The notes beneath the pieces were generated by a model that saw only the letters and a program-made list of their open reading frames with translations, had not been told where the DNA came from and ran no database searches. DNA of 64,000 bases from Nageia nagi (taxonomy: Eukaryota; Pinophyta): assembly GCA_050084985.1 (NCBI GenBank), contig JBITNC010000001.1, positions 137,020,001 to 137,084,000 of the forward strand, written 5' to 3'. Positions 48,936-60,790 of the stretch are shown here, piece after piece. Both the position numbers and the translations under genes were made by a program. Every line of letters starts with the position of its first letter. Within the stretch, counting starts at the first letter, position 1.

Positions 48936-48949
48936 TTTTGCCCCTTTTT
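48936..48949 (-). other. Polypurine tract of element 2
   Basis: Minus strand AAAAAGGGGCAAAA next to the 3' LTR. The preceding 'ggttgataattc' matches element 1. Confidence 0.88.
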
Positions 48950-49605
48950 GAATTATCAACCAAAAATGCAGTTGATAATTTCAAAAATATAGAATGAGAA
49001 GCTTTGTTGATTGATTGCTTATTGTTGCTTTTTTATGATATAAGTTTTGACTCAATTTCTTAGATGAATCAAAATTTTGATTTATCAAATTATGATAAAA
49101 TGTGTTTTCTTTTAACATTTGATGTAGTTTTGAAAACAAATTTGAATATACTTCAGAAGTGACTATTTTCGGTATGATGATGTACTGAGCTTGTGTGACA
49201 GTTGCATGACATTTCTATTATGTTATTTTGCATGTCTAAGTGCATATGTAACATATAAGTTTTCTTTAGTATATGAGTTTTGATGGTGTTGTCCTTTGTC
49301 CCGACAACGAGGTTTTAAGATGATCTCCTATAACAATGATACATCACATTTTATCTTCTTTGATATTTGTAAATGTTAATGATATTTTTAAGAAATATCA
49401 TCAAAATATTTTTTTTTTCATATAAAGCTTAAGATCTTTTAGTAGGATATAATTATAACTTCTCTGAATCAAAACTTAATATATATATATATATATATTT
49501 GATCATCTTGTGTTGTCATGAGGATAGTCCTTGCCATGATTGAATATGATTTTTTAACTTTTGCAATTGATACATTCTGAAAATGATATTGTAATACATC
49601 AAAAC

Positions 49606-49870
49606 TACATGTGTGTCAGTCTCCATAGTGTGTGCTATTTATGGTAGTTACATGACAAGACTCTAGTTTGTCTTTGCATACCAAAGTGAGTATGTGATGG
49701 TAAGCTTATTTGATGTATACAATTTTGAGATAGTGATGTTGTATATCAAAAATTCACTTATGTTTATCTCCATAATATGTGCTATTTATGGTAGTTGTGT
49801 GACAAGACTCTAGTTTGTCTCCGCATGCCGAAGCGAGTATGTGATAGGAAGCTTGTTTTGTATATACAAG
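49606..49870. repeat. Two-copy 148-bp tandem repeat
   Basis: 'tgtgctatttatggtagtt' starts at 49631 and 49779, and both copies continue 'gacaagactctagtttgtct'. Confidence 0.85.
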
Positions 49871-51737
49871 TCATCTTTCATTTTTCCCTGCTTTTGACCC
49901 AGTAGAATGGGTTTCATGATGATCTTTTTCATAAGTCTTTTAGAATCATATTGAGTATAAATATCTTATTTTAGGTTATAAGTAATTTTAATTACCTTAA
50001 CCATGAGTAGACCTATAACTTTTGATTTTGTAATTAACAATGTTTTGGGTACATTTTAAGAGAGATGTAGCCATGGTCTTGCTATGTGATTGTAGGCTTA
50101 CTTTGATTATGGTGCTGATCTTAGCATTATGGCCCTTTTTAATTGACTAATGATGTCAGTGACGATGATGATAGATTGTTCAAAAAACTAATATAAATTA
50201 GCTAGTGAACAAGTAAGATGAATGTACGAATGATTCTAACCTTATTGTTTCCATCATTTATAGGTGAACATAAGGTTTGATTTTAGGTCATGGGAAATTG
50301 TATTTACCCTAATTATCCAAGTATTTTGAACACATATTGGTTGTACACCAAATAGGTACTAAAGGCTTATTTCCATATATCATTACATGGGTGTCTTGTG
50401 TTTACCCTGAGGAAATGTATGGAGCCGAGTCAGGTATATGACATGAAGTCCCCTTTGTGTGCACTAATTTAAATTTTGATTATTATGTTTTACTCTAGAA
50501 AGGTAGGTTTTGCAAAAATCATTAGAATCATGCTTTTTAATGACTAGGGTTTCCTGAATACGTATAATAATAAGTGATGACTAAACATGCATAACATGAC
50601 ATATGATTTGAACTAGGAAGTTCATGATTCATTGTAAGATCATAAAAAATAAATGGTGTTTTTCCTATCAAGGATTCATGATGAAATTATTTATGATTGA
50701 GTTTGCATGTTTATTTGGTTATCTTTTTTTTTTTTTAATGGCATGATGTGGTGAGCAAACATAGTCATGTATCTTAAGAAGATACAAACAAACTAATATG
50801 TTATCATTGTAGAATTATACAAATACCACTAGACTCATAAGTAGGTGATAATATACTTTAGGTTGGTAAGTGGTTAAGTCAAGACTCATACACTTGAGTT
50901 TATCAACTTATGTATGAATATTTTAAATCTTGATTTTGTTGGTTGATGGTAGAGGAAAATGATTTGCTTTGGGTCATGGACAATCATAGTTGCCCCAAAT
51001 TATGATCAAATATAAACTTTTTGAATTTTTGCAATCAAAGTATTTTGAAAACAAGTTCTACACATTACTAGGTACTCATGCTTGCCTACATATGCCATTT
51101 CATGGAACACTTTATTCCATAGGCTCTTTGCCATTAGCATGTATGTGACATGGAGTCTTTTCAAAGTAGATAACATTTTAATGTTTGATAATTCTGCTAT
51201 TTGCCCTAGCAGAATGGGTTTCATTATCATTTCTTGCAAAAATAATTAGAAACATGTTTTTCCATGATTGGGGTTTTTTGTTGAACAAGACTTGAAAACA
51301 AGACAAATGCATTCTACCCCACTTATCGAGATGGTGATACAAAATCAAGTTTGCTACAAAGATCAACATAATGATACATGATATATATTATGTATTTTGT
51401 TATTCATTCTTAAGAAATTTAAAAGCATGATTATTAAACTGTAACCATGAACTTACTTTGATGTGCTACACATTGATGGTGTATCTCTAAGTTCGAATAA
51501 ATACTTTGATTATTGTTATTAGTTTTATTGTTATTTCAATCATCGATGTTGAGTTTGATAATCTTAAATATCTTCAAATTTAAGGATAATGATTTGAAAA
51601 ATTGTAGTATTAGATTGTATCATTTACCAAACTTGGCTACTAATACTTTTTATTTTATGATAACATGTACAAAGGATATGGAACAAGATGTAACACACAT
51701 TCAATTTATGGGTAGATGATAATGAATGGAAAGGGGA

Positions 51738-52090
51738 GAAGAACATCGACTTCCAATTCAATGGGAAGAGTAATTTCTTACTCTTGATCCCAAGGAATGA
51801 TGGAAGCTATTAATTTTAACAATGCTATAAGAGGGTGAAATGAATGGAATATGATAGGAAAAGAACATTGACTTCCAATTCAATGGGAAGAACAATTTCT
51901 TATTCTTGATCCCAAAGAATGATGGAAGCTATAAAATTTAACAATGTTCTAGGGTTGACTTTTATCAATCTACTAAGGACAATTTCTTGCTTAAACTTGT
52001 AGATAAGAATAGAAGCAAAAGGTTTTAACAACAACAATGTTGACTCCCATATTAATAGGAAGAGCAATTACTCGCTCTTTTTCTCAAATA
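51738..52090. repeat. Three-copy block in the element 2 3' region
   Basis: 'gacttccaattcaatgggaag' recurs at about 51748 and 51869, with a diverged third copy near 52038. Read on the minus strand it resembles the triplicated block of element 1. Confidence 0.75.
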
Positions 52091-52779
52091 ATATGGAAGC
52101 ACCTCCAATTTAATAATCGATAAAGATAGATTAGAAAATATATGGATGTTGGATAATAAAATATGAAAGTTGGTATAGTATAATGTGTATGGGGTGGTGG
52201 TGGATGTTAATATGAAAATAATATAAAAAATGAATAGACATAGGATGTATTGAGTATTTAGAGAGATAAACTAATCAACTCATCAAGGCATTGATAAATA
52301 TAAGTGTAATATTAATTACTATGTAATAATAAATAGTATGGGATGGAGGCATGGGATGATGGAGAAATCTAATGATCATAATATTCAAGTTTACCATATT
52401 AACCAATCACCATTAGATTTTTTCTTCTTTAGATGATATAAAACAAAGTCATGATGTTCTCAAAATTATCATAGACTCATGTGTGTGCAATGATATTTAT
52501 TTCTATCTCTAGACAATCTCAAACTAAATGCCACAAGAGCATAAAATAATAAGCTAGTTCATCCATATGAAACGTACAGAGGTCCATAGGAAAGAAGGTC
52601 ACTAACCACTATGGACATGTTGCCACTCGTAAGGTATGCCCCATTTCCAGATAGGCATCCATAGCCTCAATGAGGATTAACCCCTTGATCCCGCTACAAC
52701 CTTGCTCTACTGCAAGTCAGGCATCCATAGCCCTGATAGAGGATATTGTAATCACCCAAGAATCATTGATATGATGTAG

Positions 52780-52822
<43 letters not shown>

Positions 52823-53559
52823 AATGATTCTTGGGTTTGAGATGAAGCGAATAATAGGATGAACATGTAACACTTTCGCTCGAAATCATGCTCTTGTAAC
52901 ACCTCATTCTGGACTGTTTTAAGATTATTTAAATGTGAAGATTTGTATGAGTCCGTAATAAACTTAAGTGTATCATAGTCATGTTTGTTTATCATCCAAA
53001 GTTTCAAAAATTTCATGATGAAGGTTGGTAAATTCAATAAGAATATTAATTTCATAAACTATTTCTTTTACAATAAGTATTAAACATATTTGTATAATGG
53101 TATGGAAGTGATAATGGATAATGTATAGTATATATGCCTTGACGAATTGTTAGAATATAATCTAATACTCAAATATTCCAACATAATGGGGGATGAATAT
53201 GAGGTGGAAAAAGGGGAAGACATGGAAATGCAATAAACATATTATAACCTGTTTCAAAATCAGATATGATTATTTTAGTTTTTAATCATATTTTGATGTT
53301 TGTGTGGTTTCTAAATCATGTTTTGATGATGATTTTTTTTTTATGATGGAGGGCAATTGCCCCAATGTGATCTATGTAAAACATGAGGAGATCAAAAGTA
53401 AGATGGGGGACGAATGCCCCAATGTGCACAATGTGAAGGAGATTGAATATCCTTATGCAAATAACATAATTCACCATTGTTTAATTGTGTGGAATGTATG
53501 TATGTATTTTGTATATGATGTAAATTGTTATCTATCAATAAAGGTATATCTACTTTAAG

Positions 53560-53844
53560 TCATCTATCATCCATCAAATCATGAAGGGCATGATTTAATT
53601 GGTGGCAATGTTTAGTATCATGCCCCAATTGATGATGATAAACCTGATGTCCATACTTATTGTATTTTATTGACTTAGGATTTAGGTCTTCTTTCATCAT
53701 ATGATCTACCACCTTGTTAGGTTGTTTCAATGATTGCATTCCATCATTGTAATCATCTTTGGATTTTAATTTCCATCTCATATCTTTATGATTATGCACT
53801 TGCCTAGCAAAGGTGGATGATGTTTTCCCCTTTGACTTTTGCAT
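53560..53844 (-). pseudogene. Extra gag-type zinc knuckle downstream of protease in element 2
   Basis: A 94-residue minus-strand frame ends 'KYGHQVYHHQLGHDTKHCHQ' followed by 'LNHALHDLMDDR', the zinc-knuckle tail of a Tat-type gag (first C decayed to V). It lies after protease, where gag sequence does not belong; the element's own knuckle is at about 54690-54640. Template switching between two RNAs, or an old nested fragment, could explain it. In the overlap with the protease-side frame (53778-53844) the two readings differ in frame. Confidence 0.6.
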
Positions 53845-54300
53845 AGGAGTTTCATTTTCGATGATTTTGTAATATTATAATGTGAGTATGGATTTTCATC
53901 TCTTCGTACACAATGGAGTACTCCCTCATGAATGTATTTTAGACAACCATGAAATGTAGATGGGACACATTCCATTTCTTGAATCCATGGTCTACCTAAA
54001 AGAATATTATATTGTTCAATGTTTCCTTCGATGATATATAATGATGTTTGTATCGTCTTACATCCAATGGTGATGGGTAACACTATTGACCCTATTATTG
54101 AACATAAGGCATTATTAAATGCTTTTATTTGTAATGATGGTAAAGAAATATGAGAGAAAGGAAGATTCAATTTGTGATATGCCAATGTAGATATGATATT
54201 GATATCTGACCCTTCATCTATTAATATCCTCTTAACAATTTTACCATTTACTTTACCAATGACATGGAGAGGTGGATCTAACCCTTAAAGTCCCTTGTTT
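53778..54300 (-). pseudogene. Element 2 aspartic protease
   Basis: The minus-strand frame reads 'GKVNGKIVKRILIDEGSDIN' (about 54262-54203), 'SLQIKAFNNALCSIIGSIVL', 'YNILLGRPWIQEMECVPSTF' and 'HGCLKYIHEG'. It matches the element 1 protease block by block, including the D-E-G-S active site. One stop separates it from gag. Confidence 0.9.
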
Positions 54301-54464
54301 GGTTGTCTCTCATGGTCATAAAAAGAAATTATAGGCTGATGTACCAATGGAGGAACTTGCATTTTGGATTTTTGATTATATGATATATCAATTTGTTTTT
54401 CTTGTATGTTTTGAGTTCCAGTATCAACTCCAACTATTCTTATAATAGGTTGATTACTTGGATT

Positions 54465-55340
54465 CTAGGTGGGTGTCACTTGATTGTAATTAGGTACAAT
54501 AGATACTGTATTTACTTGATATGAAGGAAGTGAGTCTTGATAATTTTTTAAATTTTGATCTGAAATAGAAGTATGGTCTTCAACTTCCAAGTTATTATCT
54601 TTGATTGAATTTTGAGTTCTATTTCTCAATGTTAGATAATTTTTTGTACTATGACCTCTTTGATGGTGATAATTACAATACTCATTTTTGTTATATTTTT
54701 CTTTTCTCATAATTGTTATTTCACCATATTTAATCTTGACCTTCTCAATTATAACTACTTGAGCAATAACTTCTTTGAGAGTATTATATTGTTGGATTTG
54801 TAATATACTAGCTATAAGCCTTAAACAGTTTTGACTGAATAATTTAACCAACTCCTCCTAAGGTAAGGTATAGGGCATGCCATAGAGTATATCCCTCCAT
54901 CATGAAACAAAGTCAATAATTGATTCATTCTGAGATTGTTTTAGTTCTACAAGATCCGTAATAGAAGATTCCTCTTTGATATAAATCCTAACATGTTGTA
55001 AGAACAAGTTTGCCAAGTGGGAAAATGAATAAATACTATGTCGTGGCAAGTTATTATACCATTCCAAGGCTTGGGCTACAAGCGTCATGGGGAACAAATG
55101 TATCATCAAGTCTTCATCATTATAAATTAGGTAATTTGAAAACTTAAACCACCTTAAATGTTCCTTAGGATCCTTATTTCCTGTAAAAGGAATTATCTTA
55201 GGCATTTCAAAGTTGTAAGGTAATTTCTTCTTAGGGACACTTGGATGGATGGGTTCATTACAAATATTGTCATATGTCAACTTCTTGAACCATGATATGT
55301 TCATTTCTTTATTCATGAAATCTTCTAATTCTTTATCTAT
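54465..55340 (-). pseudogene. gag: Element 2 gag capsid and zinc knuckle
   Basis: The capsid reads 'KKLPYNFEMPKIIPFTGNKD', 'PKEHLRWFKFSNYL' and 'ALEWYNNLPRHSIYSFSHLA', then past stops at 54900 and 54859 'EELVKLFSQNCLRLIASILQ'. The zinc knuckle 'CNYHHQRGHSTKNY' (about 54685-54645) has lost its last cysteine. It aligns with element 1 gag without the frameshift seen there, so it serves as the reference for that break. Confidence 0.9.
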
Positions 55341-55723
55341 CCAAATACCCTAAGGATGTTTTCGATATCTTCTATGATTGGTGTTTCTTTCTAACTTTAG
55401 GTCTGAATTATAAGATTCATCATCAGAAAGAGATCTTGATAACAATGATGAAGAGGATAATGATGGAGGATTAGAAGGTAAATGATGCCCTTGCATTAGA
55501 TTTCTAAGAGTTGTAGATGGCTGCACTTTATTTTGTTGAGACTTCTCATGAAGTAACCAACTATTTTGAACTTCTTATTTTACCTTATCAAAAATTTGTT
55601 GTTGTTTGTCAAGCTCTTGCTTTTCTTTTTCCTTTGAGTTCTATATTCTTTTCTTTAAGTTTGGCTTCCTCTTCTAACTTACTTTGAACATCTTCATATC
55701 TTTTACTAAAGTTTATAGTTTCT

Positions 55724-57298
55724 TCACAATCTCTCTATGTGTTTTCTCTTTGCCTCCAACTCTGCAAAAGAGGGTATCTCTCCTACTTTGAATTGTTTAG
55801 CTAAAGCTTTTCTACATTTTTCTTGTGATGAGGGTTTTTCACAGGAGTAAGGCTCATAGAAGCATTTGTTTGAGATCTTAGATTGAGGATTTTTTTGTGA
55901 GGTTCTTACTGAATATAAGGTCATTCTATTAAAATCTTCCATACAAGACCTAGGCCTATGAGGTGTTTTTTGATATGTGGGGTTAGTTATCCTAGCTTGT
56001 GAAGAGGGGCTTTGAGGTTGATAATATAAGCTCTCAAGAGGCAATTCTCTTTATTGATTAGAGTAAGAGTCTTGATATCTCCATACTTGGTAATTAAGAG
56101 GTGATGATAATTGCACCCAAGCTTGACTCTTTTGGTTTGCATAAGTTTTTACATCATGATTTTGTCTCATCTCTTCTTGTCTCATTTCTTTGACAAACTC
56201 ATTGAAGGTTTTATCATGTTGATCGTAAGAAGAACATGCTTGTTGTTGTTTATAGGATTCCCTTTGCAAAATATTCTTAGCTTTTTCATCATAGAAAATA
56301 TTCCTAAGTAATTTATTTGTTGTAAGGCTATCTTCTTTATCACATTCCCAATTTTCCATCAAGCTAGTTTGATATTTTGAAGGTATTTTTAGTGGGTTTG
56401 AACAACATTCATCCTCATAAAACTTTGTATCATTATCATGATGTGTTGTTTCCCCACATGGATGTTCATTCCTAAGCTCATGTGTGTTAGCTTTGGAAAT
56501 TTTATTTTTATATTTTTCATTTCTTTGTGATTGAAATTCTTGAGATTTAATAATACAATCTATGGATTTTTTAATTCTTATGTGAGGCTCTTCAATTTCT
56601 ACCTATGATGAGAGTGAACAAGTTTCATCCTTGAACTCAAGAATATTATGAGATTCATGGGAATTGATAGAAGGTCTTGTAGCCTCAAGAAGGGGAGGAG
56701 AATGAAATTGCAATTCTGAGGAATGCTCTGAAAGGTCCTTAAGATTCATGTCAAACTCCTCTTCTTTAATATCATATTCATCCCAAGGTTGGGGTGAAGA
56801 CATCAAGGTATCTAACTCTAGGAGGTCATATGATTTAGAATAGGATGTTACATTAAGGCCTTTGGCATTAATACTCAATTCATCCCTTAGCAAACTAGAT
56901 TCATTAGATTTGATAGTCTCAAAAGGGGATGCACAACAAGATTTTAATTTGATGAGATGTGTCGATGAGTTTTCAATCTTTATGATGGGCTCATTATTTT
57001 CAGTGTCAAACTCATCCCATGATGAGGGCAAAGGAATGGAAGAACTATACTCTAGCTCTTCATGGGATCTAACAAGGCTCTTTGAGGATTGAAGAAGAGG
57101 CATGGTACATTGTTCTATCTTTGCTAAGTATGCTAAAAGCTTTTCAATGTTGATATAAAAATCACTCTTCATGACCTTTGAAGTAGAATAAGTATCTAAG
57201 GTTGTCTTGGCAAGATGTGACCATAATGTCTGTATTTTTGGTTTTACTTTGATAGAAAAAGGAACATAATTTAAAAGTGCAACCAAGACAAACCTCAT
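55724..57298 (-). pseudogene. Element 2 long pre-capsid ORF (acidic N-terminal region of gag)
   Basis: One frame runs on the minus strand from 57298 to about 55724, broken by stops at 56603 and 56051. The first 231 residues are acidic and repetitive, with 'LPSSWDEFDTENNE' and 'SPQPWDEYDIKEEE' as two copies of a W-D-E-aromatic-D motif, and 'PLLQSSKS' and 'PPLLEATRPS' between. The C-terminal part reads 'KQFKVGEIPSFAELEAKRKH', matching element 1 gag 'FKVEEIPSYEEL'. Between 55723 and 55320 is a coiled-coil-like lysine/glutamate stretch with stops. A large pre-gag coding region is a feature of Ogre-type Tat elements; whether this is a separate protein or the gag N terminus cannot be told. Confidence 0.65.
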
Positions 57299-57529
57299 AA
57301 TGATAAAATTCCTTTAAGGCCTTATGAAATGCATTTAAACGAGTAAAATACATTTATGCATACTACCCTCCCAAACATCCATGTCCATTTACTTATCTTA
57401 TTTTAATGTGATACAATCAAAAGTTTATTTTAAGTGGACTTTGACCTTAATAAACCCTATTGTTCTTTTTTAATTATAATGTGATTCATTATCCAACCTC
57501 TTAATGATGTTCATTAACTCCTTCCAGCT

Positions 57530-58260
57530 GTGAAAGTTTTATATGTGATGAATTTCCTCTTCTTACTAGTCACATATCTCTTCGACCTCCAATGGAGTGG
57601 TAAGAGCAGACATAGTAAAAAGCCATTAAGTGTAGATAAATTAATTAAGTGAGGTTCAATTACTCCTCCAAGAGTCACATATCCCTTCGACCTCCAATGG
57701 AGTGATAAGGGCAGACATCTTTAAGATTTTTAATGTGAAGTATATTTCCAAAATGAAATGTGAATAAATTTTACCTCTTTCACTTAACTTATTTATGATC
57801 ACTTAGGATCACTTGAAGCACAAAAGTGAGAGCATACTTTGTTAAGTGAAAGTACTTAGTGTATTCGAAATCCCTCCAATTCGTTAACCTTTTAATATGA
57901 TTTATACTACCCAAAACTCGATTTATTTCCTTAAGTTTCCAAATCAAGTGTGATTCATTTACTCCTTCCAATTTTGGAAGTATTATGTGTAGTAAATCAC
58001 CTCCTCTTACTAGTCACATATCCCTTTGACCTCCAATGGAATGGTAAGGGCAGACTTGGTAAGAGGTCATTATGTGTGGATAACTTAACCAAATTAATGA
58101 TAGTGTGAATGTGAAAGAAAAGAAGAATTAATTACTCCTTCTTATCAAGTCTATTCTGGTCACCTTAGATCGCATGAAGCGCAAAGGGAGAGCATAAGTA
58201 GATAAGATAAAAAGTATTAATGTGTACATACCCTTCACCCAAAACATGAAAATAAATACA
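57530..58260 (-). repeat. Leader palindrome block of element 2, three copies
   Basis: Three copies of a unit with 'cacatatc', 'ttcgacctccaatggagtgg' and 'taagggcagac' lie at about 57570-57610, 57675-57715 and 58012-58055. The palindrome CTCCAATGGAG is at 57587-57597 and 57692-57702; the third (58031-58041) has its last G changed to A. 'aagtctattctggtcacctta' and 'gcgcaaagggagagcata' (58158-58196) match the element 1 leader on the opposite strand. Confidence 0.85.
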
Positions 58261-58373
58261 TAACATTATACATAAAGTAAATTAATTAAAAAAATGCATT
58301 TAACCTTTTCTATCTGTTCCTATATGCATTCTAGGCAAAGGAATCACAGTCAAAAGTATCCCTCTATTTTAAC

Positions 58374-58378
<5 letters not shown>

Positions 58379-58412
<34 letters not shown>
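58379..58412. repeat. (TA)n microsatellite
   Basis: Short TA run in the leader of element 2. Confidence 0.9.
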
Positions 58413-58414
<2 letters not shown>

Positions 58415-58435
58415 AAAATAATAAAAGGAGGCAAG

Positions 58436-58640
58436 GTGACCTAGAGTAATAGTCACCGACGTTTAAATAGAGATTGCTGGCATTTGTTTGGAGTTGTCGG
58501 CATCCGATTCCAATTGTTGGTGTTTATATAACAGACACTTATGTTTGTTCATTGGTATTTTTGTGAATCGTTGGCATTCCTTTTGAGTCACCGACATCTG
58601 ATTCCAATCGTTGGCATTTCTGCAATAGATTTCCTATAAA
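58436..58640 (-). repeat. Short degenerate repeats near the element 2 primer site
   Basis: About seven variants of 'tcgttggcatt' / 'gtcggcatccgattccaat' lie within 200 bp, such as 58498-58520 and 58590-58620. The LTR contains related strings ('gtcaccagtgatt', 'gtcactggcgattgg'). Confidence 0.6.
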
Positions 58641-58753
58641 AAGCATAGATCATAAAATTTAAAGTTAGTATATGGAATAACTCGAATAAACTAGATAACA
58701 GAAAGGTAGAATTATTTTTAACATAAATAGAAAACCTCCCTATCAATAATGGA

Positions 58754-58774
58754 GGGACCCTCCTTCTAGCACCA
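58754..58774 (-). other. Primer-binding site of element 2
   Basis: Minus strand TGGTGCTAGAAGGAGGGTCC, three bases inside the 5' LTR. One transition from the element 1 site over the first 17 bases. Confidence 0.9.
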
Positions 58775-58777
58775 AAA

Positions 58778-59616
58778 TGTTATAGTGAAAATAGAGCTAG
58801 AATGTAGAATAACATAAAATACAATTATTCTTAGATTTTCACTGAACTTCAAATTATGCAAAATAGATAGAAATATTGTAATTGTAAATTGATATTGATT
58901 TTCAGCTCAAAATACAATTTGCCCTTGGAAGGGACTTTTACAAATGCCATTTGCCAAAATGAGAGTATTAGATCTTCATTGTTTTGATTTGCTTGCTTCT
59001 TTCCTTGATATGGACAACCTGTAAATCCTACACACATGCAAAAGATAATAACATCAAAGCATCTATGTATGACATGTATTAAATTGAAACTAACATAAAA
59101 CAATAAAAAGGTATGAGCTCACATGATTTTGGTAGCATTACCCTACTTCAAAATTGGGCCCCTATTGTTTTGTATTGGCTTGTATTTATAGATTTTGGGT
59201 GAGATTTTCCAAGGCTAGTAAGGGGAAGTGAAAAGCCACCGTAGGTCATAACTGACCCCCTCTATCCACATCATCTTGGAAGAATGAGATGTTACAACTT
59301 TCTTTTATCATTTTTGGTTTATGTTCGGCTATTACAGAGTCATCGGCAATTACTAGGCAGATGTTGGCAATCATCCTAAAATGCTGACATTTGTTTTGGG
59401 TCACTGGCGACTGGTTTTCCATTTTTATAACAATATTAAAATGACCACCAAATAGCCAAATTTTATTGAAAAGGGGTCATATGACCACTCATTTTGCATG
59501 TACTCGATGAGAGCTATTCAATAATATGGTTTTCAAACCTATTTTATATTTTCACAAAGAGTTATGATTATTTCAATGTTTACTAGTTAAAAAGGGGACA
59601 TTTTTAGGTATCTACA
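58778..59616 (-). repeat. 5' LTR of element 2
   Basis: 839 bp, pairs with 48099-48935. Confidence 0.93.
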
Positions 59617-59641
59617 CCTATAATGATATCTAGGTATGTAA

Positions 59642-59658
59642 GAATGTTGGGTTCACCA
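59642..59658 (-). other. Primer-binding site of element 3
   Basis: Minus strand TGGTGAACCCAACATTC, three bases from the LTR. Element 2 inserted only about 45 bp from the LTR edge, just downstream of this site. Confidence 0.8.
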
Positions 59659-59661
59659 AAA

Positions 59662-60389
59662 TGTAGATCTTAAAATGTGTAATTAATAATAATAATAAAT
59701 AAATAAATGGTCTATGAATATATAATGATATGCTTTATATCAAATCATAATAAATATACATGAAATGCATAAACCTAATACAGAGTGAGTATATATTTAC
59801 AATCCTCAAGAGAATATAATAATGTATATTTGAAGGATTGGTATCAGATTTAGGACAAGCTCATAATAGATATTCACAATAGTAAAGCCATGAATTGATC
59901 ACTAAAATCTAGACCTCCTGATCTAGACATTGCATGTTGCTAACAATGCAAGAGCAAAATGTAATTGATTGTGTGGATGTTGATGAATCATGCAATGCAA
60001 AAGATAGAGAAGTTTAGAGCTCAGAGTATAACAAGTTCTCAATGATAGATGGCATCTAGAGATACCATTACAATTGATAACTACCTTTTAGAGTTTTTTT
60101 TCATATCAAAAGAGTCTGATCTATGGAAATCAGCCTATTCCTTTTGGATTTATAGTCTGTAAAGGACATAGAGAGGAATTAGGCCAACTTCCATAAATAA
60201 TAATAATATTTTCCATATTCAAGATAACTTAAAACATGAACCATGGTAAATAACTTTGAATTAGTCCTAGCACATGGTATTGCATTGTAATATCAACTTT
60301 ATCTTGATTTATGTATTATTACCAATAATCATTTAAAAGGTCTAAATATGACTTATTAAATAAACAATAATCATTTTTAGGCATTTACA
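59662..60389 (-). repeat. 5' LTR of element 3
   Basis: 728 bp, pairs with 40631-41361. Followed by the TGAAG duplication. Confidence 0.9.
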
Positions 60390-60394
60390 TGAAG

Positions 60395-60616
60395 ATTAGC
60401 TATGACCTCATCATGAGTTTAATCCCAATCCTTCAAAGATTCATTGAAATTTATGTTTGACGATTGCACATACACTTCATATCAGGTGCATGCTTTTCAA
60501 GCTTGTCATGTATGTATATTGTAATCTGATATAATATCTATTGTATATTTAATTATGTATTGTAGATCATTTTTTTAATTACGTTTATTTGTATTTTACA
60601 TAATTTAGATTCTATA
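60395..60616 (+). repeat. 3' LTR of element 4, second part
   Basis: Continues from 40630 ('attagctatgacctcatcatgagt' matches 'attagttgtgagctcaccatgagt' at 29537). Ends TTCTATA next to GGGAT. Confidence 0.85.
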
Positions 60617-60621
60617 GGGAT

Positions 60622-60790
60622 GATGTGGAGGGGAAAGAGATGCATAGTTGAGGGTGAGGGTTGGGGGGGAGGAGGAGGTGGAAAATTTTAAAAATAAGGG
60701 TTTTAATACATTTAAAGAGGAGGTGGTAAATTTTAAAAATAGGGGTTTTTTTAAGAAGCCTATTTTTGCATGTGTTTTGAAGGCTTTATA
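60622..60790. other. G-rich spacer with a two-copy short repeat
   Basis: 'aggaggtgg' followed by 'aaattttaaaaatarggg' occurs twice (about 60670-60705 and 60718-60750). No gene. Confidence 0.6.

Larger units (their letters stand above)
48950..53300 (-). other. 3' noncoding region of element 2
   Basis: No frame or domain is visible over more than 4 kb. On the minus strand, 5' to 3': a (TA)n run (about 52820-52786) with the 'ctatggatgcctgact' block (52745-52690), the latter repeated once as 'ctatggatgcctatctgg' (about 52670-52650); a block repeated about three times (52090-51738); a two-copy repeat (49606-49870); and the pre-polypurine block (49320-48950). Blocks one, two and four match element 1. 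Confidence 0.75.
48099..59616 (-). mobile_element. Element 2: gag-protease Tat-like element (minus strand), related to element 1
   Basis: LTRs at 58778-59616 (5', 839 bp) and 48099-48935 (3', 837 bp), on the minus strand TGTAGATACC or TGTAGACACC to ATAACA or GTAACA. Flanks are CCTAG (48094-48098) and CCTAT (59617-59621). The primer site TGGTGCTAGAAGGAGGG (58774-58758) and purine tract AAAAAGGGGCAAAA (48949-48936) resemble those of element 1. The interior holds leader, pre-gag/gag, protease and a second zinc knuckle, then about 4.5 kb without coding similarity. No RT or integrase, so it would depend on enzymes from another element such as element 1. Confidence 0.92.
40631..60389 (-). mobile_element. 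Element 3: gag-only LTR retrotransposon (minus strand) with antisense PMD cargo
   Basis: LTRs at 59662-60389 (5') and 40631-41361 (3'), both starting TGTAGATGCC or its near match on the minus strand and ending GATCTACA. The target duplication TGAAG is at 40626-40630 and 60390-60394. The primer site TGGTGAACCCAACATTC is on the minus strand at 59658-59642, and the purine tract TGAGGAGAAAAA at 41373-41362. Without element 2 it would be about 8.2 kb. It has a gag relic (48098-45795) and no pol. It belongs to the same LTR family as element 4, so one member inserted in the LTR of another. Confidence 0.9.

Noticed and set aside
56111-56311. + strand 66-residue hydrophobic frame
   Set aside because: It lies antisense to the element 2 gag region, which has clear family similarity.
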